DNA of 64,000 nt from Diphasiastrum complanatum (Eukaryota > Streptophyta > Lycopodiopsida > Lycopodiales > Lycopodiaceae): contig CM055092.1 in the NCBI GenBank assembly GCA_029204225.1, forward strand, positions 22,719,669 to 22,783,668, in the 5' to 3' direction. The notes beneath the pieces are model-generated. The model had not been told where the DNA came from, did no database searches, and saw only the letters and a list, made by a program, of their open reading frames with translations. Positions 12,160 to 24,170 of the stretch are shown here, one piece after another (the first letter of the stretch is position 1; every line of letters begins with the position of its first letter). The translations under genes and the position numbers were made by a program.

Positions 12160-12560
12160 ACTAGATTTAAACTTTATGCAACTGATTGGAATTTCAAGCA
12201 TAAATTTGTTGACAAAGCCATGCTCAATGCTATGCTAGAAATAGCTTTGAGCATAACATTAATGAAAAAATTGTTGACAGAAGATCCTTTTATCAACAAC
12301 TTTTTGGTTAATGCCATACTTAAAAGCTGTACCTAACATAGCCTTGAGTTTGGTTGCTGTTGACAATCACATACTCAACAAGGGCTTAAGATTGTCAAAT
12401 TGGATTGTCGACAAGGTTTTCTTCAACATTTTTGTTGTCAAAATTATGCTTTTTTCAACAAATTGGTTGTCAATACTAAACTTAAAGCTACGCCTAACAT
12501 AATTTTGATTTTGGCTTAGTCGACAACTTCATTGACAATCCTATGCTCAACACACAACTA
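12160..12560. repeat. Imperfect tandem repeats with GTTGACAA/TTGTCAAC words
   Basis: Three diverged units, about 140-170 bp apart, share the order [GCCATRCTYAA... AGCTnTRCCTAACAT ... TTTGRnTTTGG ... GTTGACAAT ... CTCAACA]. The word GTTGACAA or its complement occurs about eight times. No coding frame is conserved across the units. Subterminal repeats of a DNA transposon are one possible reading. Confidence 0.5.
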
Positions 12561-13595
12561 CATAATATGTGCCTTTTGCCCTGTGATGCTACCATGCGAA
12601 CTCGGGACTTAACCGAAATTCAGACTTTTTCTTTTTGCGTAGCTCTACCACGCGTGGCAGATCCATGCAAAAAAAAAAAAAATCAACTACCATGTCAACA
12701 CTGAGTTGAATGTGGGTCCTGGGGATAAATTCATTTTTGCTAGTAGTACCACGCAAATTTTCTTAAACTTTCAAATAGTAAAATAAGCAACAAATCTGCT
12801 TGCATGGTAGAGCCACAACAAGTCATCATTTAACTCCGTTTCTTAAGACAATAGTTTCTGGAGATTTGCCACACATAGCAATAATTAAATAACAATTTCT
12901 AGAGATTTGCCATGCATGAAAAAAATGAAATTTTACTTTTTTTTTTTTTCCCAAAAAAGATCTATAATGAACAAGATGTTCATAAACAAACGACTCTATG
13001 ATTCATTTAGGAGTAAATGCGATTTCTGGCTGTGAATATGTGCGAGCTAATAATAAATTGATCATTACGTCAAATTATGATGCATTTAAATTAGATTTAA
13101 AATTTATTGACATGTGAATAAATAATATCCAATATGCATTTACAAACATTATGATGTGTTTATGTATTGATATCAGAGAATTAATATTGTATATATTTAC
13201 ACGTTTATAAAAAAAATCATAATAAGTTATCATGTTGATGTTCAAAATGTGATGTTTTGCAAAGATGAATGAATAATCGAATGATGGTTTTTTGAATGTA
13301 ATTACATGGTGCATTATTGTCTTTTCATAAATTTGCACTAATGAGGATATTGCCACAAGGAGAATGTTTTTTGACTGGGATATATAAATAATCACCCTAC
13401 ATTCTCTAGTTGTTTTCTTGATTTATTCAGACATCTATTGATATTTTTCCAATACTAAGTGATTGTGAGATTTGTTTGAAATGAAACTCAAGAAATGCAA
13501 GATTGTATAAAGATGTAAGAATTTTAAAAACAATATATATTGGATTATAGAATTTTAATTGCTTTATCACAAAATTGATTATGACATAACATAGT
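12561..13595. other. No gene recognised
   Basis: AT-rich sequence with poly-A/poly-T tracts. No supported frame or repeat structure was found. Confidence 0.5.
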
Positions 13596-14450
13596 CTAGT
13601 CATCCTCAAAAGATTCAAATTCATTAACCACTACATCTTGCAACTCATCTCCACTTAGATAATTTTCATCATCACTATACAATTTGGACCCTAGTTCAAT
13701 GTTGTCCTCATGCAAAGAATCACTATTGTCCTCTTCATTGTTTGGGTCGAAATCATTGGATTTATTTCTAGAGTTTTCAAGATTTAGAAAATTTGTAGAA
13801 ATTTCCACATTTTTATCATAGATATTTGTGTTGTCCAGATTCGTATCTCCATTTCATTCTCGACATATTCATTTTCAAATATATGTCTTGCACGTGGCAT
13901 GAACATACCACCAGTTGTTATTTAATTGATTTGGTTGAAAAAATACCTGCACATTTACCAATGTTAGGATTAAAGATTTGTTATCGTCATAAAATTGTAA
14001 TTCACAAAAAGTGTAGATGTTTAATATAATATTGGTTATGATTAACAAAAAGAAAAAAAAATGCAAAACTCATACACACCTATTCACAATGACGAGGCAA
14101 TACCAATGTGTCAGGAAAGTCCATGCTTAATGTCTTGGTTGAATCAATAGCAAAAAATCCATTACGATCCCTTTTCATGGTTGCATTTGACGTAAAAGAA
14201 AATCTTTTATCTATTTCACCAAAACATACTTCATATATGCCTTGTATAGTTCCTACATGCTCAAACTCTACAAAAATTGGACTTTGGTCTCAAGAACTAC
14301 TACAACTTTCTTGATGAAAAGATGCCATCACACCACAATCATAAGTGTGTTGTTTCATGTCAATTGGTTCAATGCAATGATGATGACCATATGCCCGCAT
14401 TGCAATATACTTTTGATACTGCCACACGTTGATTATAATTAAAACAATAA
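13596..14450 (-). pseudogene. Possible CACTA transposase C-terminal relic (DUF4216-like)
   Basis: Minus-strand pieces read in order like the C-terminal part of plant CACTA/En-Spm transposase ORFs: a segment resembling the VFYxxDPxxxxWxVVxxxxxR block (VQVFFQPNQLNNNWWYVHAT, about 13890-13950), preceded by shifted frames to 14450 and followed by an acidic Asp/Glu/Asn/Ser-rich tail (13596-13808). Many frameshifts separate the pieces. Just to the right, 14517-14575 matches 47396-47465, beside the better-supported TNP2 relic. The call rests on pattern and association only. Confidence 0.35.
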
Positions 14451-14516
14451 TCAATTATCATACAAATAAATTTTGTTTACTTTTATAAAGTAGAGGTAGA
14501 AAGAAACCTTTGTGAG

Positions 14517-14578
14517 ATTGATTTCGTAGACAAACATAACAAAGTGAATAATGTATGTAGAAGTATTCGATAGCTCAA
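14517..14578 (+). repeat. ~60-bp repeat shared with 47396-47465
   Basis: Both copies contain GAnATTGATTTCRTAnAnAAAC followed by ATAACAAAGTGAATA and TGTAGAAGTATTYGATAGCT. The second copy lies next to the TNP2 relic, so this is probably a piece of the same transposon family. Confidence 0.7.
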
Positions 14579-14877
14579 ACAACACAACTTAAGATAAAAT
14601 TTTTCTAATCTTAAGTTTCCTAAGTCTAAGTTCTAAATCTAAGTTTAAGCTATTTTATTATTATTTAAGCTTCTACTCATGGACTTACAAAACACATGCC
14701 ATGGCTTGAAGTTTATTGACATATACTCATACGTGGTCTTACAAAACACATGCCACGGAGTTTTATTATTTTTTTATTTTCTTTGTGTTAGCACAGTTGC
14801 TAACATTATCCCCCTCCTTATTGGATTGGCGGTCCCACACCAATCGACGCCTTTTCGTCTTGGATTTTTTGTGCTTC

Positions 14878-17800
14878 TTAGAGACGAGACTGTTGCTGTC
14901 GGGAGTGGTAGATGGTTGTCCCGATGCCCTCCATCATTTGCCACCGTAATTTGTTCAAGAAGGGCATGGGTTTGTAATAATGGAGCATACCCTGGAGAAA
15001 GTTATGGGTTTTCCATAGCTCCACCATATCAACGTGCAGGGCGGAAGTAAGTGCAGCGCAATAATAGAGCCTTTCAATGTTGATATGGTCGTCTTGCGTG
15101 CGCAAGGGTTTATTGATGTCAAGGGCAATTGGGGGTAACCCTCAATCCCAAAAACCTCTGAGTTCTGTAAAAAATGCCACCAGGCCGCAAGTATCTGCAA
15201 AATATCTGACATCGCGATCAGGATTGCCATGGTGCTTCTGGTAGAAGACTCGGTAGTTGGTGACCATGTCTTCAGCTAAGTTGCCGGTATCGACTCCTGT
15301 GACCTTAGGCCAAAAGATTCTGTTCTTGACCTTGGTGGCAGGAAACGGTTCTCGCCTCGCTATTGGATAATATTAAGGATTGGTGCGCATGTAGGAGGGA
15401 GCTTCGAGATACTGTGCCATTGATATCTTACTTTGCAGGAAGAGCTGATGGCGCTAGAGAGGTTGCGGATCCAGGAGTTTGACTGCTGCTTTATGTGTTT
15501 GACACTGATCCAAATATGGCAGTATGTAGCCACCTCGCTCTTTCGTTGTTGGGTACTTCTTTGCAAAATCCTGAGAGACGCGCAACTCCTTGCTTGGTTC
15601 TGTGGGCGTGATTCTGTGCCGGATGGTGGGGGCTTCAAAGACAATCTCGTGTTCGGTTTGTGGATCGGGATCAGGAGATAGAGGAGACGAGGGGTTAGCT
15701 TCTGCAATTCATTGTGATTCATGGGAAAATTGTCGTGGAATGAAGGTGGGGTTAGTGGTGTCGAGGGGGTTAGAAGCGGTGGAAGAGAAAAGAAAATGTT
15801 GGGAGCTGGTACCCCCAGAGCCCGAGGGATTGGTTGGTGTTTGAGCTCCTTGCCCCAGGGGTTGGCCTTGAAATGTGGAGCCTTGAGTTGCAGGAGGAGG
15901 CTATTGAAATCCTGCGCCATCTCCATCATTGGGTCCATCAAAGTGGTGCCCCGAATCATGAAATTGGGCGTGCTCTACATGAACCGACGATGTCAACTAG
16001 GCAGCCGCCTTTAAGCATTCTTCCAGGGTGGTTATGTGCTGGTTTAGGGCCTCGACGGAAGCAATGTATGATTGTTGTAATTTTGAGTGTTGCTCCATTG
16101 TGGCTTTCAGCTTTTGGGCCAGCGTTTGATAGGCCACCACTGGAATGGTAGTTCCCTCAGGGATAGCTGGTGGTGTGAAGTCGTTGAAGTCCACCATTTC
16201 CAACTGTTCCTTCATAGCGGAACGTGCTGCTTGTGAATCTGCCACAGCCTCATCCTTCTCGGCTTTGAGGGTATCGATGGTTTGCTGCATGTTGGATACC
16301 TTCAGTTGGAGCTGGTTCTGGAGATGGAGTAGCATCTGCTGCTGTTGTTGATTGTAATTTGTGAGGTTCTGGATCTGCAGTTGTTGTTGTTTGGTTTTCT
16401 CCTCCAGTCTTGTTTTTTCTTTCTGAAGGTCTGCCATAGCACCATCGTCGAATTGCCGCATAGTGTTTTGTACCCCTAGGGTGCCGAATATATTGTATTG
16501 GAGCTCATTCACCAACCATACCGCTTTTTGGGCTGTAAGGGGTAGATGCTCCCAAGGACCAATGTCAGGGAGGTTGCGTGTGTAGTTAGGATACGACATG
16601 GGGTTAAATGGTAGAAAATCAGGAGCAGGGCTAAACGAAGGTGTAGGAAAGATAGGGAGGGGTGATTGTGGATTGAGGGGTGGGGAGAGACTACGTGGCG
16701 GAGATTGTTGGATTGGGTTATCGGTGACAGTGGTTGATGGGAGTGCATTTAGTAATTGTAAGACAAAATCATCTACGTTGACTGTGGAATCAAGTAGATT
16801 TGTATAGGCGAGGGCTTTTGTGGAAGTGTGGAAGTGAAGCCCGTGTTGAGAGTTAGTGAGGGTGTGGAGGTGACAATAAATGGTGGGGTTGGTGGTGGGA
16901 TTGTGGGAGCAAGTGATGGAGAGGAGATTGCCTATGTGGATGGAATCATGCCCATAGGATCAGAGCCATAATTGTTTGTCGTTCCAGAGCTGCCTGCCTG
17001 CTGCTGCTACTGCTTGTCGGCGTTGTTGGGCCTGGTGAAGTAAGGCTGCCTGCTGCTCTAGGACCTCCTTTGGGACCTAAGATGGTTTAAGGCTCCCTCC
17101 GGATTCAGCATATTCTACCCCGATGTCGCTGGATAGAATGTCATGTGGGACATCTGCTTCTGTGCTGACTGCCTTCTCTTTCTGCTTCTTAGTAGGTGGG
17201 GCTGGTGAGACTGGTTCTGCTGTCGGTTGGGGGGTGGCTCGTTTTTTGTGCTTGGATAAACAACATCCAGCTCCTTGATGGCAACAGCCGCCTTAGACCC
17301 CAATTTCTTGGTGACCAACATGCGGAGGAGATACCCACATTTGGTAGTTGATTTGTGGGCTTTTAGGGCTCCGCACAGCTTCTCCGCTACCTTCTCAGCC
17401 CACTTATAATTTTGAGTGGGGTCATCCATGGTGAGGGTCAGAGAGAAGAGATCGCTCGGTGGAATGAGATCCATCTTGGTGGTATGTACTGTGACCATGG
17501 TGATGAGGATCTCTGAGGCGGCCCGTAGATGGGAATCCGTGATGAGTCGGATAATGATCCCATCGTTGGTTTGGGCAATGGTTTTGTCGTCGTCTGTTAG
17601 AAACTTGGTGAAGTACTTGGCATCATAGTTGGTGCCCTTGCCATGGATTGTCTCTCCAAAATCAGAAAAGCCGACACTCTGAAGATCCCCCGGAGAAACG
17701 TTGATAATATAATAACTACCACTCTTGGATGTAATCCGTAAAGTTTGGAAATCATCCGAATAGGTCGATTAGGCTGCTCGGATGAGGCTCTCGCTCTGCT

Positions 17801-17963
17801 GGTCCCGCAAAAGTGTTAGATCAAAGCCAAGGTTGGTGAGGATATCCTTGGCCAGTGTGAGCTGCTCGGTGTAATTCTTAAGAGAGATCATGATTATATC
17901 CCCTGAATAAGGACAAGGGGGTTTACGGCGATGCAAGCTCAGTGAAGAATCACAGGAAGCCAT
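14878..17963 (-). pseudogene. Extra ORF 3' of integrase, coiled-coil, function unknown
   Basis: Pieces from one ancestral frame start at MASCDSSLSLHRRKPPCPYS (17963) and continue after an in-frame TAA near 17770 with KSGSYYIINVSPGDLQ and WAEKVAEKLCGALKAHKSTT. A Pro/Ser/Thr-rich stretch (~16600-17050) follows. Next is a Gln-rich heptad region (EKTRLEEKTKQQQLQIQNLT to about 16000) predicted by eye as coiled coil. The tail contains ATKVKNRIFWPKVTGVDTGN, DRDVRYFADTCGLVAFFTEL and ERLYYCAALTSALHVDMVEL. It sits where Athila elements keep an env-like ORF, but I see no signal peptide or membrane segment. Broken by several stops and frameshifts. Confidence 0.6.
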
Positions 17964-18094
17964 GGCAGTAGTGATTTTAGATTGCTCTGAGAATTTTGAA
18001 AATTTTGAAAAAAAATTGGCATGAACTCGAGAGCAGCAATCTAAAATGAACTCGTGGAGAGAGGGTGGAGACCTATATATAGATTTTTTTGGAC

Positions 18095-18420
18095 AGGAAT
18101 TCGCAACTTCACCCAAAAATTGTCCTCAATGTCCACGATTTGGTAATGATGGTCGCGAATTTTGAGGCATCATTCTGAGGGCCCGCGAATTCCTGTAAGT
18201 GATTTTTGTTTGCCAAAAAAGAGAAAACGTCTGATAGTGCAAAAATGTATCTGATCAGAATTCGCAGAGGTAATAGAGAAATTGTGAGGATCAATTTGAG
18301 CTCCAACGAATTGTCTGCGAATTCTGAGGATGGATATCTGATGAAGAAAACTCCATTTTTTCGATTTTTTGACATTTTTCTCCTAAGACAGAATTCGCGG
18401 AGGCCAAAAATGAATTGTTT
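18095..18420. repeat. Spacer with recurrent GAATTCGC/GCGAATTC motif
   Basis: Between integrase and the 3' ORF, the word occurs near 18097, 18154 (one mismatch), 18184, 18258, 18317 and 18390, often followed by GGA or AGAGG. The same word recurs in the leader of this element at 23440-23910. The two orientations alternate, so the RNA could pair with itself. Confidence 0.75.
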
Positions 18421-18599
18421 TCTATGAGAAAGGGGTAAGGAAAATTCTATCTGAGATGCTGTGAAAACATTTTGTTTGAAACTAATGACTTTTGTGGTTT
18501 TCTCAGAGAAGACTATTGGTATACCTGATCTGATAGTATCTTGATGGGTGGAACAACAAATCACAAAAAAAAAATGTTGTTGAAATGGCATACAAACAA

Positions 18600-19740
18600 T
18601 AAAAAGAGAGAAGAAAAGTTAAACAGTAGAGAAAAGGCAGCTGATACATATGAAGATAAAAGTAGGGTTCATTGTACTTTCTCAGTCGACTCCCATTGAC
18701 CACAGTGTCAAGGACATCGCCTTGAAGGGTTTGGAGTTGGACATATCCAGAGGCACAGATTTTTTTTATGATGTAAGGTCCTTGGCCCAAAAATTTCAGT
18801 TCGCCTTTGAGGGCTTTGGCCTGGTATAGCAGGACCTTATCACCCACTTGGAAATCTCTAAGTTTCAATGATCGATCATGCCATGCTTTTTGTCATTGTT
18901 TGTGGACTTGTTGAGCATGGACGCTGATCCGTCGTGTTTCACAGAGTTGCTCCAGATGGAATAACCTAATTGCTAGATTTTGAGGAGTATCGAGCTCAAG
19001 GTTGTAGGCTACTCGAAGGGAGGGATGGAATTCCACATGCATAATGGCTTCTTGACCATATGTGAGTTGGAAGGGGGTTAAGCCTGTAGCTTGCTTCGGG
19101 GTAGTGCGATAAGCCCAGAGAGCAGCATGGAGATTGAGTTCCTAATCAGATCGGCTGAATTCGACGATTTTGGTGAGAATGCCACATAGGATTTTATTGG
19201 TGCATTCTACCTGGCCATTGCAGCGTGGATAGTATGGGGAACTTTTGCGATGTACCACAAAAAATTTGGAAAGAAGATTAACTATAACAGAGTTAAGGAA
19301 ATGTGTACCCCTATCACTGATAAGGTCTAGAGGATGTCCGAACCGAACTATAACCTATTCATAGAAAAATTTGGTGGTGGAACGAGCGTCAGCATTGCGA
19401 ACAGCTCTTGCTTCAACCCATTTGGTGCAGTAATCCGTAGCTACAATGATGTAACGAGATTGTGTGTGTCGAGCAACAGGACTAATAGGTCCGACATAAT
19501 CAATTCTCCATTTCTGAAAAGCTTGATCAGTGGTTACAGGAAAGACATGTAGTCTATTTTTTGAAAGCGTTTTGTGCGTTGGCAGACATCACAAGCCTTA
19601 CCGGCCAAGAGGGTTTTCTTAGCAGTTGTTTCAGAAGAGAAATGGCCGGCACCAATACCTTCATGAGTGAGGGAAATTACAGAGGGTATATCTCCTTCAG
19701 TAAGACATCGTCGGATAATTCCATCTAACCCTTGTTGTAG
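18600..19740 (-). pseudogene. Gypsy integrase remnant
   Basis: Pieces read as the integrase zinc-finger end (HEGIGAGHFSSETTAKKTL, ACDVCQRTK), core fragments and the C-terminal segment KLRDFQVGDKVLLYQAKAL ... KFLGQGPYIIKKICASGYVQ ... NGSRLRKYNEPYF (18640-18868). Several stops and frameshifts make the core unreadable as one frame. The C-terminal segment is of the Athila/Tat-like GDKVLLY type and has no chromodomain, unlike the other two Gypsy elements in the window. Confidence 0.75.
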
Positions 19741-20305
19741 AGTTGTCCTACAATTAACGTATAAGGTTTAGTTTTGAGGACCAACGCTCGTTGTTCGGGT
19801 TTAGAGAAGGAAGGATCCATCTGCCCTGAAGTTAAATATTCGATAATTTCCTTGGCCCATACAGGTGTAGAGTCAACTTGGAAAAGGATTGCATCTGGTA
19901 AATCATCGTTGATGCCTTGATCAAGGGTAGGAAGGTTAGGGATTTGGGATAGAAGATCTGCTAAAAAATGCTGAACTCCCTTACGAACTACGATCCTAAA
20001 GTCAAATTCTCTCAATAATAGGATCCATCTAGTAATATGACCTGTGGTGCAGGTCTTGTTGATGAGATACAACGGTGTTTGATGATCAGTGAAGAACGCA
20101 AAGATTTTTCCTAGAAAATAATGGCAAAACTTCTGAACCGCATATACCATTGCCAAGGCTTCGCGTTCGGTAGTGGTATAATTGACTTCAGCAGGTATCA
20201 ATTGTCGACTAAGAAAACAAATTGGGTAATCCTTTTTTAATTCTCCCGGTTGGGTGAGCACTGCTCCAATGGCATACTTGGATGCATCAGTATGGAGTTA
20301 TGGTT
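19725..20305 (-). pseudogene. Gypsy RNase H domain
   Basis: The frame holds the RNase H region: HTDASKYAIGAVLTQPG, PICFLSRQL, NYTTTEREALAMVYAVQKF, FFTDHQTPLYLINK, GHITRWILLLREFDF, and the linker GVQHFLADLLSQIPN toward integrase. It follows the protease ORF almost directly; the whole RT domain (about 200 residues with YxDD) is missing, so an internal deletion has joined the two. Confidence 0.85.
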
Positions 20306-21635
20306 TGGCAGGGCCTTCGTAGGGTGAATTAGTAGTGGGCTTACGTTGAGCTTGGGGTAATTTGATTGTGACATCCTCGATCGTATAGTCCTTAAAGTAT
20401 GCAGGAACATCATGGGCTGGAGATTCGAGGGGGGCCTTGTCTTTATCTTGCCGAGATGGTGCTTTTTTGGGGATGGGTGTAGGGCTAGAGGCAATCTCAG
20501 GAACTTCTCGAACAGTTGTGAGGTCACCCGGCGGTTGAATTTGAAGTGGTTTTTTCATTTTCTCTTTCATAGTATGACCACGTGTTTGAGGTTTTGGTGG
20601 TGGAGAGAAAATTGGTATGTCATGGAGGATCTCATCATCAATTTGAAAGATAGTCTCCTCCTCACAGAGATACCATGGATAGTGTGGTCGTTTGGGACGG
20701 TAGAATTTTGTCTCAGGTTTTACACTTGCAACCTTGGCAACGGATTCCACCTTGGAAGCATATTGCAGATAGGTCTTTGGGGGAAGTGCTTCCATATTGT
20801 TGAGGATCTGAATATCAGAAATGTCCATATCTTTTGGGCAATTCTGAATTTGTAAGACGTTCTCGTCATCAATGAATAAATTGTCTGATTCATTAGTAGA
20901 TAGCCATGCAACATTTAGCAGATCATCATGGTGTGGAAGAATATCAACAAAATTGATATTGATGTTGGGTGTATCCAGATCAGGTAATTGGTCGTGATCG
21001 ATCAGGTGTGGAGAGGTACAATTATCCTGATGTTGAGCACAGTAATCGGCATTCACACAATCAATGGTAGCTAGACTGTGACTCCAGTTTATGATATCAG
21101 TAGATTTAACATAATGACCTTTTTCGTGGCTGGACTGGTATGGCTCAAATACTGAGTTGGTGGTTGAGGATCCCTTGTCATGTATGCGTGCAGGTTTGAG
21201 TTTACCTGTTGAGTCAATTGTGACAGAATTGTCACGATTACCAAAAGTGACTCGGCCTTTGCTCCAATCATGAACGACTTGTGCATTGGTGAGCCACGGA
21301 TGACCAAGTAGTAATTCATAAGAATAGGCATTATTGGGAATATCAAGTACTACAAGGTCAACGAAAAATTTGAGACCTCCTAGTTTGATCAGCACGTGCG
21401 GAAGGAAACCGGTAGGTTGGACCACACTTTGATCAGCCATTTGAAGCTGACAAGTAGGTTTGGCTAGCTTGTCTCTCAGATTCCATTCCATCATGAGGGA
21501 TGTGGAAATGATATTAACCCAGGAACCTCCATCGAGTACTGCTAAAACTTCACTGGATTGATGATGGGTATCTGGGATTTTGATGTTGCCTCGTTCGCTG
21601 AGTGGATTGGTTAGATGTAAGGGCATTTCAGGCAA
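20298..21635 (-). pseudogene. Gypsy retropepsin and linker, unusual DGG active site
   Basis: A 445-codon open frame. The N-terminal ~150 residues are a retroviral-type aspartic protease: EVLAVLDGGSWVNIIS (active site Asp-Gly-Gly rather than Asp-Ser/Thr-Gly), FVDLVVLDIPN and the flap/ILG-like region YELLLGHPWLTNAQVVHDW. The remainder is a long acidic, low-complexity linker ending in PTTNSPYEGPAKP, after which RT should start but RNase H follows instead. The DGG could be a lineage variant or a mutation of Ser/Thr to Gly. Confidence 0.8.
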
Positions 21636-21695
21636 CTCATCAATAGTGGTGGTGGTATTGGATTGGATCTGTTGTTTCCACTAGCCAGCATGTTT

Positions 21696-23342
21696 TCAGA
21701 GGACATGGAAGGGAAGAGTGACATTGGCTTGTAGTAAATTTCCCCAAACTTCGGTACCTTCAAGGGTTTTGCTTTCAAAGGGCTTGTGAGGTACTTTATG
21801 GGAAGAGGAAGATGGTTGGTCGACATTACAGATTTGCTGGCGATACTCATGATGCAGCCAAATTTCTTCAGATGGGTGAGGATAAACTATCGGGGTTGAA
21901 TCATCACTTGGAGGAACAACCTGCGGTTGAGTTTTGCTGGGTGCAAGTGTAGGGGCTTGGCGTTGGGTTTGTGCACGAGTCAAGACCCAAGCAAGATGAG
22001 TTTCAACTGGTAAGGTTTCTACTTGCACAGAACAGACTGGAGCAACAGGTTTGGATCGAGATGGGCAGTCCTTCACGTGATGTTTGATACCACAATTTTC
22101 ACAAGCTGGAGGGCAACGGAGTTTATCTGGGCAACGAATACTAGGATGTTTACCTGCACAGATAAAGCATCCTCGTATTGCGGGTAGTTGATGTGCGGCA
22201 AAGACAACTTGGTTTGGATTGTAAGCTTGGGCATTGGGATCCAGTGGTTGAGCATTAGCATCATAGGTATAATAAACAACCGTTTCAGTAGAGTACTGTG
22301 GTTGAGTATTGTCTTCCACATAGTAGGTGGCTGAATCGATGGTATTCGGATCAAGATAATGGACAGTTGTGGGGCAGGTTGGTTAACAACAAACTGTTGA
22401 CATGGGAGTGGGTATTGATTTGGTGCAGGTGGTTGGTAAGCCCCTAATCGTGGCACATGTTGTTGTGGCTGGTAGAGGCGGTAAGTTCGATAAACGGTGG
22501 GTCTGGTGGCTGCTGGAAAATGATTTCGCAGTTGAGGGCATTCATTAGCAGTGTGATGCTGTGAGCAGATTGGACACCCGACATTTTTTTCTTGCTGGAA
22601 AAGATTTCTTAGCAATCTGTTTCATGGCGGTTTGGAAATCGGCAATGAGTTTATCCATATGAGATTGTTGAGCTTTTTGCCAGGTTTCCATTTGATGTAG
22701 AAGTTCAAAAGGCTGAGCAATATTATCAGACTTCGGGTGATTAGGACAATCCGGATTCTTAGATTTCTTTTCACGATGGTCAAAGTCATCATCAGAACCT
22801 TCGTCTTTTTCACGGATAGCATTGGTCATCACATCTTTAAGTTGATCATAAAGGTCAACTGGTTTGAGTTCACGGCGGATGTTTTTAGGCAATCCAACTA
22901 AAAATAGTTTTATGGCCATTCGTTCAGTGATATTTTCATCAACACGTTCTACTTTGAGACGTTTAAAACGCTCAATGTAGTTTCAAACAGACTCTTCGCG
23001 ATGCATCTTGATATGAGTAATTTGAATGAACGGGCTCTGAGTCAGTTTGGATGGTTTGAAACGCTTGATGAGAGCGTCCTTGAGGGTGGTCCAAGAAGCA
23101 AGATCAGGAGTTTCGAAATTCAAGTACCACTCCTTGGCGGTGCCATAGAGTACCATGGAAAATAGGCAAAGCTTTTCAGTTTCAGAGGTATCTCCATAAA
23201 AACGGCATGCATTATCAAAGTCTTGGAGAAATCGGACTGGGTCAGATTCGCCATCGTACTTTGGTGCATCGATACGTGGAATTCTTCGTTCCATTCGTGG
23301 AGGAGTCGGATTAGAAGATTCAGCACAGTCACGAGACATGAT
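21696..23342 (-). pseudogene. Gypsy gag with zinc knuckles
   Basis: Starts at MSRDCAESSNPTPPRMERR and contains the retrotransposon gag core (YDGESDPVRFLQDFDNACRF, LCLFSMVLYGTAKEWYLNFE, TTLKDALIKRFKPSKL). An in-frame TGA near 22982 interrupts ...EESV*NYIERFKR, probably from TGG. It continues with AIKLFLVGLPKNIRRELKP and an acidic Lys/Asp/Glu stretch. After frameshifts near 22600 and 22100-22300 come Cys/His clusters CPICSQHHTANECPQ and CFICAGKHPSIRCPDKLRC/CENCGIKHHVKDCP. Gag forms the particle that packages element RNA. Confidence 0.85.
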
Positions 23343-23436
23343 GCAGAATACAGATGAGCAGGACATGACTATACTTGGCAAAAAGGACAGTTTGCTTGCA
23401 GAATGGATAGTGTAGGACAAAAATTGGTCTTTCTAA

Positions 23437-23910
23437 TTGTTATAGAATTCGCGGACAGGTTGAGAAATTGTGGAGAGGCAGATAAATCTAACTATAATAC
23501 TCGCGAATTCTGAACAAGTCTCCTGAATGTCAAAATAGTGATTTTTTTGAGATTTTCTGGAAAAAATTTGGCATTTCAGAATTCGCGGATAGTATAGGGA
23601 AATTGTGCTCTGTGAGGACGAAATCTTAGGCTTAAAGGCGAATTTGACTGGCAGATAGGAAATATAGAGAAAAATGTGATGTTCTGTCAGTAAATGGGCA
23701 AAATCTGTGAGATAGAATTCACGGAGCTGCTGAAGGACTGATCTTAATGAGATCTAGCCTCAGTGAAGTCGGCGAATTCTAGGACAAAGATTTTGATGAG
23801 AAATAAGAAATTTTGACAATATAACAGGCTGTTTTCTCAAAGAATTTGTGGAGGTGATAAAATGAAAGGTCAGGGTCTGTTAGGGCTGCAGACAGACTGA
23901 CGAATTCTGA
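23437..23910. repeat. Leader with recurrent GAATTCGC/GCGAATTC motif
   Basis: Between the PBS and gag the word occurs near 23445, 23503, 23579, 23714 (GAATTCAC), 23772 and 23900, with weaker copies near 23637 and 23841. Spacing is about 60-75 bp and the orientation alternates. The same word fills the spacer at 18095-18420. Confidence 0.75.
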
Positions 23911-24154
23911 TAGACCTGTTTGGCTGTGAAAAAGGCCACTTGGGTCACTTCTTTTGAAGAAAATGCCCAAGTTGACTCTTTTGTTGCTTCCCCCCGGTTT
24001 GAGAAGTTGCTCCGTAGCTCGTGTAGGATCTGGAGAGATGATGCGTGCTGTTTGTTGGTAGATAGAGATAAGCACACAAGCAAACATACAACACGAAAGC
24101 AATAAATAAAAGAAAAAAAAGGAGAAGAAGCTAGGTAGAAAAATACTTAAAAAA

Positions 24155-24169
24155 GCGGCAACGGTGCCA
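24155..24169 (-). other. Primer binding site, Athila/Tat type
   Basis: On the minus strand it reads TGGCACCGTTGCCGC, one base after the LTR end ...CTTCCAACA. The form is close to the tRNA-derived TGGCGCCGTTGCCGGGG primer site of Athila/Tat retroelements. Confidence 0.75.
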
Positions 24170-24170
24170 A

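Noticed and set aside
12160-12560. CRISPR-like array
   Set aside because: The units are diverged and irregular, and the genome is a plant; no cas genes.
14878-17963. Calling the 3' ORF an envelope gene
   Set aside because: Only the position fits; no signal peptide, transmembrane helix or glycoprotein-like Cys pattern was seen.
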